NCBI GenBank assembly: GCA_013816805.1
Contig: JACDDS010000001.1
Span: 1 to 64,000, forward strand
Direction: 5' to 3'
Length of the DNA stretch: 64,000 nucleotides
Source: Chitinophagales bacterium
GTDB lineage: Bacteria > Bacteroidota > Bacteroidia > Chitinophagales > UBA10324
Shown here: piece by piece, positions 1 through 9,104 of the stretch
Numbering within the stretch: the first letter of the stretch is position 1
How the letters are laid out: every line of letters begins with the position of its first letter
Position numbers and translations under genes: made by a program
The notes under the pieces: model-generated
Databases searched by the model: none
What the model was told of the DNA's origin: nothing
The model's input: only the letters and a program-made list of their open reading frames with translations

Positions 1-153
1 GGAACAGAATTTGGCCTGGATACCAGTGCAGTAACCATAGAAAAGATTCCACTTATACTCACCCGGCCCCGGGAACTAAAATTAACAAGGGTAGAGGAAA
101 ATGGAGAACTGGGGCTTCTCCGAAGAGAAGAACATAGACAGGAAAATAATTAA
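1..153 (+). CDS. C-terminal fragment of an unidentified protein (cut by the window edge)
   Basis: An open frame enters the window at base 1 and stops at TAA 151-153, giving the last 50 residues of a protein. The piece is charged and hydrophilic, with an Arg/Glu-rich tail (LLRREEHRQENN) and no motif I recognise. It runs convergently towards the pterin dehydratase gene, whose stop lies 10 bases further on. It could be a chance open frame, but lack of stops from the edge and tight packing against the next gene favour a real gene end. No function is proposed. Confidence 0.45.
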   Translation, partial: GTEFGLDTSAVTIEKIPLILTRPRELKLTRVEENGELGLLRREEHRQENN

Positions 154-162
154 CGATTGGCA

Positions 163-399
163 CTATGCCTCAAACATCTTGTCAATCTCACGCGCAAGTT
201 CCCGATCCTTATTTGTAACCTTATCTCCTGCGTCGTGAGTAGATAAAGATATTTCCACTTTATTATAGACATTTTTCCAGGAAGGGTGATGATCCATTTT
301 TTCTGCAATAAGTGCAACCCTGGTCATAAAGCTAAAAGCTTCTATAAAATTCCGGAACTCAAAAACTCTTTGAAGCTGGTCATCCTTTTCAGTCCACAT
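163..399 (-). CDS. phhB: 4a-hydroxytetrahydrobiopterin dehydratase (pterin-4-alpha-carbinolamine dehydratase)
   Basis: A 78-residue cytosolic protein covering most of the PCD/DCoH fold. It dehydrates 4a-hydroxytetrahydrobiopterin to the quinonoid dihydropterin, regenerating the cofactor used by aromatic amino acid hydroxylases. The active-site signature is present: DHHPSW near residues 36-41, then VYNKV, then STHDAG with the second His and Asp. The family is usually about 95-110 residues, so this copy is short at the N terminus but keeps all the catalytic His residues. ATG at 399-397. No hydroxylase gene lies nearby, so its physiological partner is unknown; in many bacteria the protein is kept without an obvious hydroxylase. 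Confidence 0.85.
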   Translation of the reverse strand: MWTEKDDQLQRVFEFRNFIEAFSFMTRVALIAEKMDHHPSWKNVYNKVEISLSTHDAGDKVTNKDRELAREIDKMFEA

Positions 400-506
400 A
401 TAGTATATTTAATTTGTGCAAGGTAATTTATCTGCTTTAAGGAAATCTTCATCATGTATTCAGGCTAATTCATCTAAACTATACAATGCGGGGTTAAGTT
501 TTTTGG

Positions 507-932
507 TTAATCGAAAATAAAATTAGCTTTTGACTTAAGTTTATTTAAATCTATTTCAGAAATCAATTGTATGGAAGGAATGGTTTTAAGTTTCAAGATA
601 AAGTCCTTTGCCTGCTCTGAATCAACTTCCCCTGTTATAAAAAAAAGATAGTCAGCATGTTTTATTTCAGATGTAAAAAAATCTCCGGCATGTTTATTTG
701 AAATTACATGAATAATCCATTTATCGATTTCGTTTTCGTAGCGGTAATAGCTGAAAAAAGACGTTTTACTCTTTCTCTTATGTACTATCTCCAAATCATC
801 TTTCTTTAGAAGTCTGAAATCAAAAGCCTTATTTAAATGCCAGCACAATTGATAATCTTTAAGCTGGCAGGCCAAGGCTATCAAAAGTCCGGTAAAAGTT
901 TCCTCGAAAAATGAGATTCTTTTTTTTGTCAA
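507..932 (-). CDS. IPExxxVDY family protein (Bacteroidota-specific, function unknown)
   Basis: A 141-residue protein that resembles the IPExxxVDY family, a small Bacteroidota family found beside acpP/fabF/rnc or pyk. Recognisable pieces are the KDYQLCWHLNKAF block near residues 26-38, a DDLEIVH block, and a C-terminal LKSKANFIFD. The name-giving motif is degenerate here: TSEIKHADY replaces IPExxxVDY. The frame begins at TTG 932-930, with an in-frame TGA at 953-951 and no ATG between, so a TTG start is the simplest reading. It is transcribed divergently from acpP. No enzymatic function is established for the family, and none is claimed here. Confidence 0.75.
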   Translation of the reverse strand: MTKKRISFFEETFTGLLIALACQLKDYQLCWHLNKAFDFRLLKKDDLEIVHKRKSKTSFFSYYRYENEIDKWIIHVISNKHAGDFFTSEIKHADYLFFITGEVDSEQAKDFILKLKTIPSIQLISEIDLNKLKSKANFIFD

Positions 933-1016
933 AAACCGAATATAATTGTGTCAAAAATGGTGATAAAAATAATATGCTGCATTAATTTCATATCCGGAAA
1001 ATAAATCTGTAAAAGA

Positions 1017-1047
1017 TTGCATAGCAAATTTCAAATCACTTACTTTG
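1017..1047 (+). promoter_or_regulatory. Bacteroidota-type promoter for acpP-fabF-rnc
   Basis: TTG at 1017-1019 and TTACTTTG at 1040-1047, separated by 20 bases, fit the Bacteroidota -33 (TTTG/TTG) and -7 (TAnnTTTG) layout with one mismatch in the -7 box. The acpP ATG is 36 bases downstream. Its position rules out the longer reading frame that would begin at 1017, since that start would precede the transcript. Confidence 0.6.
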
Positions 1048-1082
1048 CCAAAAATTTCTCAATTACAAAACCAATACTTTTT

Positions 1083-1322
1083 ATGTCAGACATCGCAGCA
1101 AGAGTGAAAAAGATCATCATTGATAAATTGGGTGTTGATGAAAGTGAAGTAACTCCCGAGGCAACTTTCACTAATGATCTTGGTGCTGATTCTCTCGACA
1201 CGGTTGAGCTGATCATGGAATTCGAAAAAGAATTTAATATTTCTATTCCTGACGAGCAAGCGGAAACAATTACTTCCGTTGGCCAGGCTATTGCGTATAT
1301 TGAACAATACGCAAAGTCATAA
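1083..1322 (+). CDS. acpP: Acyl carrier protein
   Basis: A 79-residue acidic protein that carries growing acyl chains on 4'-phosphopantetheine in type II fatty acid synthesis. The attachment site is the classic [10 protein letters not shown] motif with Ser37. Length and acidic helix II match the AcpP family. I chose ATG 1083 rather than the upstream in-frame start at 1017 because the extra 22 residues have no counterpart in the family and the promoter lies within that stretch. fabF follows after 12 bases, so the two are almost certainly co-transcribed, with rnc downstream. Confidence 0.97.
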   Translation: MSDIAARVKKIIIDKLGVDESEVTPEATFTNDLGADSLDTVELIMEFEKEFNISIPDEQAETITSVGQAIAYIEQYAKS

Positions 1323-1334
1323 TTTTCTCTGCAC

Positions 1335-2588
1335 ATGAATTTAAAAAGGGTTGTAGTCACCGGTTTGGGTGCACTCACTCCTTTGGGTAATACGGTTCCG
1401 GAATATTGGAGCAACCTGAGGAAGGGTGTTAGCGGAGGCGGCTTGCTTACCTATTTTGATACTACAAAATTTAAAACTAAAATTGCCTGCCAGCTTAAAA
1501 ATTTCAATATCCTTGATTTTATTGACAGGAAAGAAGTTCGGAAGCTTGATCCTTACTCACAGTATGCGTTGGTAGCCGCCGATGAAGCAGTAAAAGACAG
1601 TGGCCTGAATCTGCAAACTGAAGACAAATCACGCATAGGAGTTATCTGGGCTACTGGAGTTGGTGGTATTGATTCATATGCTAAAGCAATGATGGAATAT
1701 TGTAAAGGAGATGGAACTCCGCGCTTCAGTCCTTTTCTTATTCCCCTTATTATACCTGATCTGGCTGCCGGTCATCTCTCTATTAAGTATGGATTTATGG
1801 GTCCAAATTATACTACAGTTGCTGCCTGTGCCTCTTCCACCAGTTCTGTGATAGATGCGTTCAATTATATCCGTTTGGGAAAATCTGATATTATTCTTAC
1901 CGGTGGTTCTGAATTTCCTTTTTGTATTCCGGCTGTAGGAGGTTTTTCATCCATGAAGGCATTATCTGAAAGAAATGATGATCCGGAGCATGCTTCCCGT
2001 CCCTACGATAAAGACCGTGATGGATTTGTTATGGGTGAGGGAGCAGGTGCCATTTTCTTAGAGGAATATGAGCATGCCGTTGCACGCGGCGCTAAGATTT
2101 ATTGCGAAGTAGCAGGCGGCGGAATGTCGGGTGATGCCTATCATATCTCTGCACCCCATCCCGATGGCATTGGCGTTATCCTTGTCTTAAAGGCAGCTCT
2201 TGAGGATGCAGGTATGAAACCTGAGGATATCGATTACATCAATACTCATGGTACATCCACACCGCTTGGCGATATAGCGGAACTTAAAGCAATCGTAAAT
2301 GTATTTGGTAATCATGCCTATAAAATGAGCATTAGCTCCACCAAGTCTATGACGGGCCATATGCTTGGAGCTGCCGGAGCAGCGGAGGCAATCGCTTGCA
2401 TCGCATCCATCACCGAAGGCTTTATTCCCCCTACTATTAACCATGTTACCTGTGATCCGAACATAGATCCAAACCTTGACCTCACTTTAAATATAGTTAA
2501 AGAAAGAGAGGTCCGCATTGCAATGAGTAATACCTTCGGTTTCGGCGGACACAATGCGACTATTATTTTTAAAAAGTTCGAGGGATAG
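1335..2588 (+). CDS. fabF: 3-oxoacyl-[acyl-carrier-protein] synthase II
   Basis: A 417-residue KAS II condensing enzyme that elongates acyl-ACP with malonyl-ACP in the cytosol. The catalytic triad is visible: Cys165 in the AACASS nucleophilic elbow, His305 in NTHGTSTPLGD and His342 in TKSMTGHMLGAAGA, followed by the GFGGHN glycine-rich loop near the C terminus. Length matches FabF exactly. It lies 12 bases after acpP and 46 bases before rnc, the usual Bacteroidota acpP-fabF-rnc arrangement, and shares the acpP promoter. Confidence 0.97.
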   Translation: MNLKRVVVTGLGALTPLGNTVPEYWSNLRKGVSGGGLLTYFDTTKFKTKIACQLKNFNILDFIDRKEVRKLDPYSQYALVAADEAVKDSGLNLQTEDKSRIGVIWATGVGGIDSYAKAMMEYCKGDGTPRFSPFLIPLIIPDLAAGHLSIKYGFMGPNYTTVAACASSTSSVIDAFNYIRLGKSDIILTGGSEFPFCIPAVGGFSSMKALSERNDDPEHASRPYDKDRDGFVMGEGAGAIFLEEYEHAVARGAKIYCEVAGGGMSGDAYHISAPHPDGIGVILVLKAALEDAGMKPEDIDYINTHGTSTPLGDIAELKAIVNVFGNHAYKMSISSTKSMTGHMLGAAGAAEAIACIASITEGFIPPTINHVTCDPNIDPNLDLTLNIVKEREVRIAMSNTFGFGGHNATIIFKKFEG

Positions 2589-2634
2589 GTAATTGCCCTG
2601 TAATTGTAAGCCCCAATAAGTAAAGTAATACGAT

Positions 2635-3336
2635 TTGATACGCCGTGTTTTTTCAAAAGATGCTGCTTTTTATAAAAGGCTGAAACACTTAACCGGTTTT
2701 CTACCATCTAATATCCGATTATATCATCATGCGTTCTGTCACAGTTCTTTGGCACAGGAGGAATTTGAAAGTAATGAGCGTCTTGAATTTTTGGGTGATG
2801 CCATCCTGAGTGCAGTAATTGCAACTTATCTTTTTAAAAAATTTCCATATAAAAACGAAGGTTATCTGACGGATATCCGCTCCAAAATGGTGAGCAGAAG
2901 TCAGTTAAATGTTATTGCCTTTAAAATTGGTATTGACCAGTTCGTTACGTTTAACAGTTCAGACCCCTTATTAAATAAGAAATCTCTTGCAGGAAATGCG
3001 CTTGAAGCCTTGATTGGTGCCATATACATAGACAAAGGATTTAAAAAAGCTGATAGATTTATCTTAAAGAAAATCGTGAAACCCTTTTTAGATATTCCTG
3101 AAATTGAAATTTCGGAATTCAACTATAAAAGTAAATTGCTGGAATGGGCTCAAAAAAGCGGTAAGTCTTTATCATTTTCAATGAAAAGCCATTTTAAACA
3201 TCATCATCGGACTTTCTACAAAATGGCAGCCTTGATTGATGGTATTGAGTTAGGGTTAGGAGAAGACACCAACAAAAAAAATGCTGAAAAAATTGCTGCT
3301 AAAGAGGCTTTTCAAAAGCTTAATATTAACCTATAG
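2635..3336 (+). CDS. rnc: Ribonuclease III
   Basis: A 233-residue double-strand-specific endoribonuclease that processes rRNA precursors and structured RNAs. The signature ERLEFLGDAILS, carrying the metal-binding Glu and Asp residues, lies near residues 48-59, with a second acidic pair in GNALEALIGAIYID. A C-terminal double-stranded RNA-binding domain follows from about residue 160, ending in NAEKIAAKEAFQKL. The start is TTG 2635, the only plausible initiator ahead of the conserved helix. It is third in the acpP-fabF-rnc unit. The N-terminal RRVFSKDAAFYKRLKHLTGF segment resembles other Bacteroidota RNase III proteins. Confidence 0.94.
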   Translation: MIRRVFSKDAAFYKRLKHLTGFLPSNIRLYHHAFCHSSLAQEEFESNERLEFLGDAILSAVIATYLFKKFPYKNEGYLTDIRSKMVSRSQLNVIAFKIGIDQFVTFNSSDPLLNKKSLAGNALEALIGAIYIDKGFKKADRFILKKIVKPFLDIPEIEISEFNYKSKLLEWAQKSGKSLSFSMKSHFKHHHRTFYKMAALIDGIELGLGEDTNKKNAEKIAAKEAFQKLNINL

Positions 3337-3451
3337 GCTAAAATATTCTTCAATTATTAATCAGGCTTTCCTTTAATTGCTTTTTTCTATATCATTAATT
3401 TAAGGAGGTCTAAAATTTCTTGTCTTAATGATGCATGCCGATTGATGCTAC

Positions 3452-3479
3452 TTTGCTCGTATTAATTGTTTTAGATTTG
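3452..3479 (+). promoter_or_regulatory. Candidate promoter of the PurF-like gene
   Basis: TAGATTTG at 3472-3479 is a perfect TAnnTTTG -7 element 20 bases before the ATG at 3500. TTTG at 3452-3455 could be the -33 box, although the 16-base spacing is a few bases shorter than usual. Confidence 0.55.
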
Positions 3480-3499
3480 CATATCGAAATACCATTTGA

Positions 3500-5386
3500 A
3501 TGAGCGACCCTGTTAAGCATGAATGCGGCATTGCTCTTATTCGCTTGTTAAAACCCCTCAGCTATTATCGCGAGAAATATGGTACGCCCCTTTATGGGTT
3601 GAATAAACTGTACCTGCTGATGGAAAAGCAGCATAACCGCGGGCAGGATGGTGCAGGGGTAGGGGCAATCAAGCTTAATATGAATACCGGGCAGCGCTTC
3701 ATGAGCCGCTATCGCTCCAATTCCCCTCATGCAATTGGTGAAATATTCCAAAAAATTTTTAGCAGGATAGATAAGCTTACCAAAATTAATCCTGCATTAA
3801 TGGAAGATACGGAATGGCTTAAAAAGAATGTAAGCTTTGTGGCCGAGATGCTGCTGGGCCACCTTCGTTATGGCACATATGGACGAAATGAAATAGATGC
3901 ATGTCACCCATTCATAAACAACCATCAGTCATCTACCCGCAGCCTTATTATGGCGGGAAACTTTAACCTCACCAACATTGAAGAGTTGGGATGGAATGCA
4001 GAGGCCAGAGCTGCAAGGCCGGATACGGCGGTGGTGCTCGACCGTGTAACATTTTACCTGGACGAAGAAATTAAGAATATTATAGACAGAAGACAAAAAG
4101 AGAATGGACAGCCATTGGAAGTAAATATTCCAGTTCGTAAAGAGATCAATTTTCAAAATGTTTTGGCCAATGCAGTTAAGGAATTCGATGGTGGTTACCT
4201 GCTTGCCGGATTATCGGGAGCCGGGTTTGCCTTTGCGGTTCGGGATCCTAATGGAATTCGCCCGGCATTTTATTACCACAGCAGTGAAATTTTAGTAGTT
4301 GCTAGTGAACGGCCTGCCATTCAAACGGCTTTCAATCTATCTATTTCAGAAGTAAGGGAACTGAAACCAGGCAATGCTGTAATAGCGAACAGTGAGGGAG
4401 AAGTAGGAGAATATCAAATTGCAGAAGCAAAAGAAAAGCACTCCTGCAGCTTTGAGCGTATTTATTTTTCAAGAGGAAGCGATAAGGATATCTATGAAGA
4501 GAGAAAAAAACTAGGCTGCCTGCTTGCTCCCTCAATATTAAATGCCATTGATTTCGATTTCAATCATACAGTGTTTTCTTTTATACCCAATACTGCGGAG
4601 GTGGCATTCTACGGAATGGTAAAGGGCATTGAAGATCATCTGAGGCAATACAAATTCAATCGTATTCAAAATAATCACCTGAGTGAAATTCAATTAAAAG
4701 AAGTCCTTGATTTAAGGCCGCGTGTGGAAAAAATTGCTATTAAGGATGTTAAAATGCGAACCTTTATCACCCAGGATTCCCAGCGGAATGAATTAGTAGA
4801 GCATGTGTACGACATTACCTACGGCAGCATTAAGGCTGGCGAAGACACTATTGTAGTCATCGATGATTCTATCGTTCGGGGAACTACATTGAAGCGCAGT
4901 ATAATAAAGATGCTCGACAGGCTTGGTCCCAGAAAAATTATCATTGTCTCATCGGCCCCGCAGATCCGCTATCCCGATTGCTATGGTATCGATATGAGCA
5001 AGATGAAGGACTTTATTGCATTTCGTGCGCTGGTTTCATTGCTGAATAAAAAAGGTAAAGAAAACATTTTAGATGAGGTCTATGAGAAATGTAAATTTCA
5101 AATGACCTTGCCCGAAAATCAAATAGTAAATGAGGTTAAAAGACTATATGATTTATTTACTGAAGAGGAAATTTCCAATGAGTTAGCATTGCTGGTGAAA
5201 GATGAATGTGTGAATGCTGAAGTCCAGGTAATTTTTCAAACCATAGCTAATCTCCATATTGCCTGCCCAAATCATACAGGAGACTGGTATTTCTCCGGAA
5301 ATTATCCTACAACCGGGGGAAATAAAGTGGTGAACCGTGCCTTTATTAATTATATGGAAGGCAAAGACGTAAGGGCCTATTCCTGA
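3500..5386 (+). CDS. Amidophosphoribosyltransferase family protein, long Bacteroidota type
   Basis: A 628-residue class II glutamine amidotransferase fused to a PRTase domain. In PurF this pair makes 5-phosphoribosylamine from PRPP and glutamine, the first step of purine synthesis. The nucleophile is Cys9 (HECGIALIRLL), so a short N-terminal segment would need to be cleaved. The N-half carries RGQDGAG and GHLRYGTYG; the C-half has the PRPP loop VVIDDSIVRGTTLK. It is about 120-150 residues longer than canonical PurF (around 470-510), with inserts in both halves. Bacteroidota commonly carry such a long paralogue besides a normal PurF, so it may be the housekeeping enzyme or a specialised copy. 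Monocistronic by spacing. Confidence 0.85.
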   Translation: MSDPVKHECGIALIRLLKPLSYYREKYGTPLYGLNKLYLLMEKQHNRGQDGAGVGAIKLNMNTGQRFMSRYRSNSPHAIGEIFQKIFSRIDKLTKINPALMEDTEWLKKNVSFVAEMLLGHLRYGTYGRNEIDACHPFINNHQSSTRSLIMAGNFNLTNIEELGWNAEARAARPDTAVVLDRVTFYLDEEIKNIIDRRQKENGQPLEVNIPVRKEINFQNVLANAVKEFDGGYLLAGLSGAGFAFAVRDPNGIRPAFYYHSSEILVVASERPAIQTAFNLSISEVRELKPGNAVIANSEGEVGEYQIAEAKEKHSCSFERIYFSRGSDKDIYEERKKLGCLLAPSILNAIDFDFNHTVFSFIPNTAEVAFYGMVKGIEDHLRQYKFNRIQNNHLSEIQLKEVLDLRPRVEKIAIKDVKMRTFITQDSQRNELVEHVYDITYGSIKAGEDTIVVIDDSIVRGTTLKRSIIKMLDRLGPRKIIIVSSAPQIRYPDCYGIDMSKMKDFIAFRALVSLLNKKGKENILDEVYEKCKFQMTLPENQIVNEVKRLYDLFTEEEISNELALLVKDECVNAEVQVIFQTIANLHIACPNHTGDWYFSGNYPTTGGNKVVNRAFINYMEGKDVRAYS

Positions 5387-5544
5387 TGTTAGGATTCCGT
5401 GCTAATTTATATATGTCTGCAAGATTGCCCAGTTGAGTTTCCCTCACGAAAGATCTGAGCAGATCCAATCACCAATTAAAGAAAAAGTGCGAACCTGGCT
5501 TATAACTAGATATTCGTGTAGTCAATAATAAGGATCAGATATTT

Positions 5545-7605
5545 TTATCTCATTACATGTTTTTTTACTGCTACCCGATATAATATGATACCCATAAATA
5601 CAAATATGAGTGCACCAAGTACCTGGTAACCGCCATCACCCAGCATTTGGGATAATACAGGCCCGGCACTTATCTTTTCCAAACCATGAAAAATTGATTC
5701 ATTAATGGAGAGCAGTGCAACGATTACACCCGCTAAGGCTCCGCCTGCAACCAATCCCGTAGCGAATAAGCTGCCTCTTCCAAGTTCTCCGTCTTCCGTA
5801 TTTTCTCCGCGGCGTTTCGACCTCATGTCCACTATCTTCTTAACTGCACCACCGGCAAAAATAGGGAGCGTAGTAGACAGTGGCAGATAGGCGCCAACTG
5901 CAAAGTTTAATGCATTTACACCGCACAGCTCCATGGTGATCGCCAGAAAAACTCCAACTAACACAAATTGCCAGTCAAGGTTGAAGGAAAGCAATCCTTT
6001 AATGAGGGTCGCCATCAGGGTTCCTTGTGGAGCAGGAAATTTATCACTTCCAATAGCATGAGTAATGCCTGCAGCAGCCATATCCGGCGTGGGGATATCG
6101 AGCAGCTTGATGGTAATTCCAATCACTACAGAAGAAACTACAGCGCCAATGAATAAACTCAATTGCTGCAGGCGCGGTGTAGCGCCAACTATAAAACCGG
6201 TTTTCAGATCCTGTGAAGTGGCACCTCCGTTTGCCGCAGCAATGCAAATCATGCTTCCTACTACCAAAACCATAGGCTCATAAGCATGGCCCGTAAGGCC
6301 AATGCCAATAAATACCAGTGAGGTTGCCATCAGGGTGGCGATAGTCATTCCAGATATAGGATTAGAGCTGGATCCTATAATGCCTACAATACGGGATGAA
6401 ACAGTAACAAAGAAAAATCCGAAGACAACCACTAAAATACCAATCAAAAATTTAGACCCAATAGAATCGCCGGGTATTTGCGGCATTAGTGCCATTAAGA
6501 CTACCAGAGCAAGTGATCCGAATATTACCGTATTCACAGAAAGGTCATTTTCTGTTCTTACTCTTTCAACACCTGCGCTTTTATCTTTAATAGAACTTAA
6601 ACTATCGCGGAAGGAAGAAACAATAGTAGGAATGCTTTTCATCAGCGTCATAAAACCACCGGCGGCCACTGCTCCTGCACCAATTTGCCTGATATAAGCG
6701 CGATAGACAGCGTCATTTGTTGCAGCAAAAGAATGCGAATTAGGATTCCAGTTACCAGGACCGCCTGCAGTAGCAATATCTTTCAGATAGCCAAGCTTCA
6801 CCAGTTGCAGTGCAATCATATCCGTTGGCACCAGCGATGCAAGCAATGGAATTAATCCAAGCCAGGCAAGAACACCACCAGCAACTAATATTCCCGCAAT
6901 GCGGAAACCAATAATATAGCCTACACCCATGTACTCTGGAGTAATTTCTCCATTAACGGTGGCGGAGGGAAAAAATCGGTTCGTCTGTTTTGTCACGAAC
7001 GTGGGGGCCTCCGCTATTACATGGAAAACCCGCTGAAACAGCGCATATAATATTGCAAAGCCTAAACCCTGATACGCTGTTTTTGCAAAATCTCCTCCTT
7101 TTTCACCGGCAATTAATACAGATGCACAAGCGGTTCCTTCAGGATAAGGAAGGTTGCCGTGCTCTTTCACAATTAGTGAGCGGCGTAAAGGAATCATCAT
7201 CAGCGTTCCAAGTAATCCCCCTAAAACGGCAAGAGTAAAAATGGTGAGATAATTAAAATAGGGTGCTCCTACACTTTCTCCATTATCATTCAGCGAAAGG
7301 AATAAAAATCCTGGGAGTGTAAATACAACTCCTGAGGCAATGGATTCGCCGGCCGAGGCTGTAGTTTGAATAATGTTATTTTCAAGTATAGTTGTTTTAA
7401 GAAATTTTCTTCCTAAGGAAATAGCCAGCACTGCAACCGGAATAGAAGCAGAGACTGTAAGTCCGGCGCGAAGTGCAAGGTACACCGAGGCCGCACCAAA
7501 CAAGATTCCGAATAATCCGCCGGCTACAATGGATTTTACGGTAAATTCTTTTACTTTTTCAACAGGCGAAATGTAAGGTTTAAAAGAAGATAGGTTATCT
7601 GCCAT
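5545..7605 (-). CDS. OPT family oligopeptide transporter
   Basis: A 686-residue inner-membrane protein of the OPT superfamily, which imports small peptides or metal chelates with protons. The chain is almost all hydrophobic segments (roughly 14-16 predicted by eye) split by short loops. It contains the family's NLPYPEGTACASVLIAGE-type motif near residues 150-165 and the N-terminal FTVKSIVAGGLFGILFGAASVYLALRAGL start. Length fits bacterial OPTs of about 650-700 residues. Substrate cannot be read from sequence. Gene is separated from both neighbours by more than 150 bases, so probably stands alone. Confidence 0.9.
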   Translation of the reverse strand: MADNLSSFKPYISPVEKVKEFTVKSIVAGGLFGILFGAASVYLALRAGLTVSASIPVAVLAISLGRKFLKTTILENNIIQTTASAGESIASGVVFTLPGFLFLSLNDNGESVGAPYFNYLTIFTLAVLGGLLGTLMMIPLRRSLIVKEHGNLPYPEGTACASVLIAGEKGGDFAKTAYQGLGFAILYALFQRVFHVIAEAPTFVTKQTNRFFPSATVNGEITPEYMGVGYIIGFRIAGILVAGGVLAWLGLIPLLASLVPTDMIALQLVKLGYLKDIATAGGPGNWNPNSHSFAATNDAVYRAYIRQIGAGAVAAGGFMTLMKSIPTIVSSFRDSLSSIKDKSAGVERVRTENDLSVNTVIFGSLALVVLMALMPQIPGDSIGSKFLIGILVVVFGFFFVTVSSRIVGIIGSSSNPISGMTIATLMATSLVFIGIGLTGHAYEPMVLVVGSMICIAAANGGATSQDLKTGFIVGATPRLQQLSLFIGAVVSSVVIGITIKLLDIPTPDMAAAGITHAIGSDKFPAPQGTLMATLIKGLLSFNLDWQFVLVGVFLAITMELCGVNALNFAVGAYLPLSTTLPIFAGGAVKKIVDMRSKRRGENTEDGELGRGSLFATGLVAGGALAGVIVALLSINESIFHGLEKISAGPVLSQMLGDGGYQVLGALIFVFMGIILYRVAVKKHVMR

Positions 7606-7779
7606 AATTGGAGATTATTGTTTTTGCCTGGAAGGGTTCTTTGAAACTGTGCTGCAACTCTGAATGTGACTAGGTTTGATAAAAAACTGCTTAGGTTATA
7701 GTACTATCTGTAATAAAAAATTTATGTACAAGATACTTATTCCATCCATCTATCCTAAAAACTGTTTTCCATATTCGGA

Positions 7780-8364
7780 TTATGTCTCAGCCTTTTTATT
7801 TCCTTCAAGAAAACATTTCCTGCATCTTGGTTCGTACATCTCTTTCTCACCAAGAAGCACCTGTAACTTTTGCGTTGATTTACGAAAAGAATAGGAAGCT
7901 AAATTTCCACAAATCATACATATTGCATGCACTTTAGTTGCATATTCCGCCCTCGCCAGAAGATAGGGCATCGGTCCGAAAGGTTTTCCTGTGAAATCCA
8001 TATCGAGCCCTGCAACAATTACCCGGATGCCACGGCTGGCAAAAACATCACACACCCTGGGCAATTCAAGATCAAAAAATTGTGCTTCATCAATTCCAAT
8101 CACTTCTATCTCATCCGCTAATAGTAATAGTTGCTCAGAATGAGATACCGGTGTTGAAAGAATATAATTTTCATCATGAGATACCACATTGGTTTCATGG
8201 TACCTCGTATCAGTAAATGGCTTAAAAATTTCCACTTTTTGATTGGCAATTTTTGCGCGCTTCAAACGGCGGATAAGCTCTTCTGTTTTACCTGAAAACA
8301 TACAGCCGCAAATCACTTCTATCCAACCAGTTTTATATTCTTTTCGATAAGGTTCAATAAACAT
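7780..8364 (-). CDS. tdk: Thymidine kinase
   Basis: A 194-residue type II thymidine kinase that phosphorylates thymidine to dTMP with ATP in the salvage pathway. Seen directly: the P-loop GCMFSGKT at residues 20-27, the DEAQFF motif with the catalytic Glu near 93, and two zinc-binding pairs CMIC and CRKC in the C-terminal lasso domain. Length is normal. ATG at 8364 is supported by the family start a few residues before the GWIEVICG strand. It is divergent from the hypothetical gene at 8433, with a shared 68-base intergenic region. Confidence 0.96.
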   Translation of the reverse strand: MFIEPYRKEYKTGWIEVICGCMFSGKTEELIRRLKRAKIANQKVEIFKPFTDTRYHETNVVSHDENYILSTPVSHSEQLLLLADEIEVIGIDEAQFFDLELPRVCDVFASRGIRVIVAGLDMDFTGKPFGPMPYLLARAEYATKVHAICMICGNLASYSFRKSTQKLQVLLGEKEMYEPRCRKCFLEGNKKAET

Positions 8365-8405
8365 AAGAGGTGAAAATAAAATATTCTGTACTGGCGTTAC
8401 TGTTG

Positions 8406-8413
8406 TATTTTCG
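8406..8413 (+). promoter_or_regulatory. Weak candidate -7 element of the 8433 gene
   Basis: TATTTTCG matches TAnnTTTG with one mismatch and sits 20 bases before the ATG at 8433, the same spacing as the better promoters in the window. No clear -33 box is visible. Confidence 0.35.
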
Positions 8414-8432
8414 AATGTGAAAATGAAGGAAG

Positions 8433-9104
8433 ATGAATGAGTTCAACCGTATCAGTTTGCTTACTGCAAAAATTAATAATTTATTAGATTCTATCCGAAA
8501 AAATAATGGGCAGTTTACATCTATAGATAAAGACCTTATTGCCGGTTATACCAGGGAGTTGTATGAGTTGGTTCTTACTATTCAAACGGTGAACCAACCT
8601 TTGCAAAATAATTTTGAACCTATACAAAAGGAGGAGATGAAAATTGATATTAATAGGACGAAATCTAACGGAATAAAAGATAAACGGGAAGATTTTTTAA
8701 ATGGAAAGCAGGAAATTTCATTCAATAAGCTTCCTCCATATCCGGAAGAGGCTTTTCAGAAGAAATCTATTGCTGAAGTGTATGCGGAAAAGAATGATAG
8801 AGGCACTTTAAATGAAAAATATAAAAAGCAAAATGGTGAATTAGCCGATCGTCTGAAGCAAACCCCGATAAAAGATTTAAAAGGATATATAGGGTTGAAT
8901 AAGCGGTTTACTTTTATTAATTCCCTTTTTAACGGCGATGAAAAATATTATGAAGAGGTTATCTCAAAGCTGAATTCTTCCAGAAATTATGAAGAGGCAA
9001 TTCTTTATGTTCAGACAAAGCTTATGAATAAGCTGGAGTGGAATGCCTCTGATCCCCTGGTGGCAGATTTTTTCCATTTGATTTTAAGAAGGTATTTAAA
9101 TTAG
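8433..9104 (+). CDS. Conserved hypothetical protein
   Basis: A 223-residue, charged, soluble protein with no signal peptide or membrane segment. Residues 1-60 look helical ([15 protein letters not shown]); the middle, about 65-140, is low-complexity and Lys/Glu-rich. The C-terminal 75 residues are the conserved part: [35 protein letters not shown] and a closing LRRYLN. I recall similar C-terminal blocks in uncharacterised Bacteroidota proteins but no function. A GAAGGAAG ribosome binding site precedes ATG 8433. Its last 9 bases overlap the convergent waaA gene end. Confidence 0.75.
   Translation: MNEFNRISLLTAKINNLLDSIRKNNGQFTSIDKDLIAGYTRELYELVLTIQTVNQPLQNNFEPIQKEEMKIDINRTKSNGIKDKREDFLNGKQEISFNKLPPYPEEAFQKKSIAEVYAEKNDRGTLNEKYKKQNGELADRLKQTPIKDLKGYIGLNKRFTFINSLFNGDEKYYEEVISKLNSSRNYEEAILYVQTKLMNKLEWNASDPLVADFFHLILRRYLN

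Noticed and set aside
1017-1082. Upstream extension of acpP to 1017
   Set aside because: The extra 22 residues have no counterpart in acyl carrier proteins, and the -33 and -7 promoter boxes lie inside the extension.
3402-3411. A perfect Shine-Dalgarno-like AAGGAGGTC upstream of the PurF-like gene
   Set aside because: No start codon with an appreciable frame follows at a useful distance; the next ATGs lead to stops within a few codons, and the PurF start is about 90 bases away.
5537-5550. AGATA-TTTT-TATCT hairpin at the end of the OPT gene as a terminator
   Set aside because: The stem is 5 bp with a single G:C-type pair and overlaps the stop codon; too weak to call.
6302-6697. A 131-residue open frame on the plus strand inside the OPT transporter gene
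   Set aside because: Antisense shadow of a long membrane protein; low-complexity Ile/Thr/Pro translation without a family.
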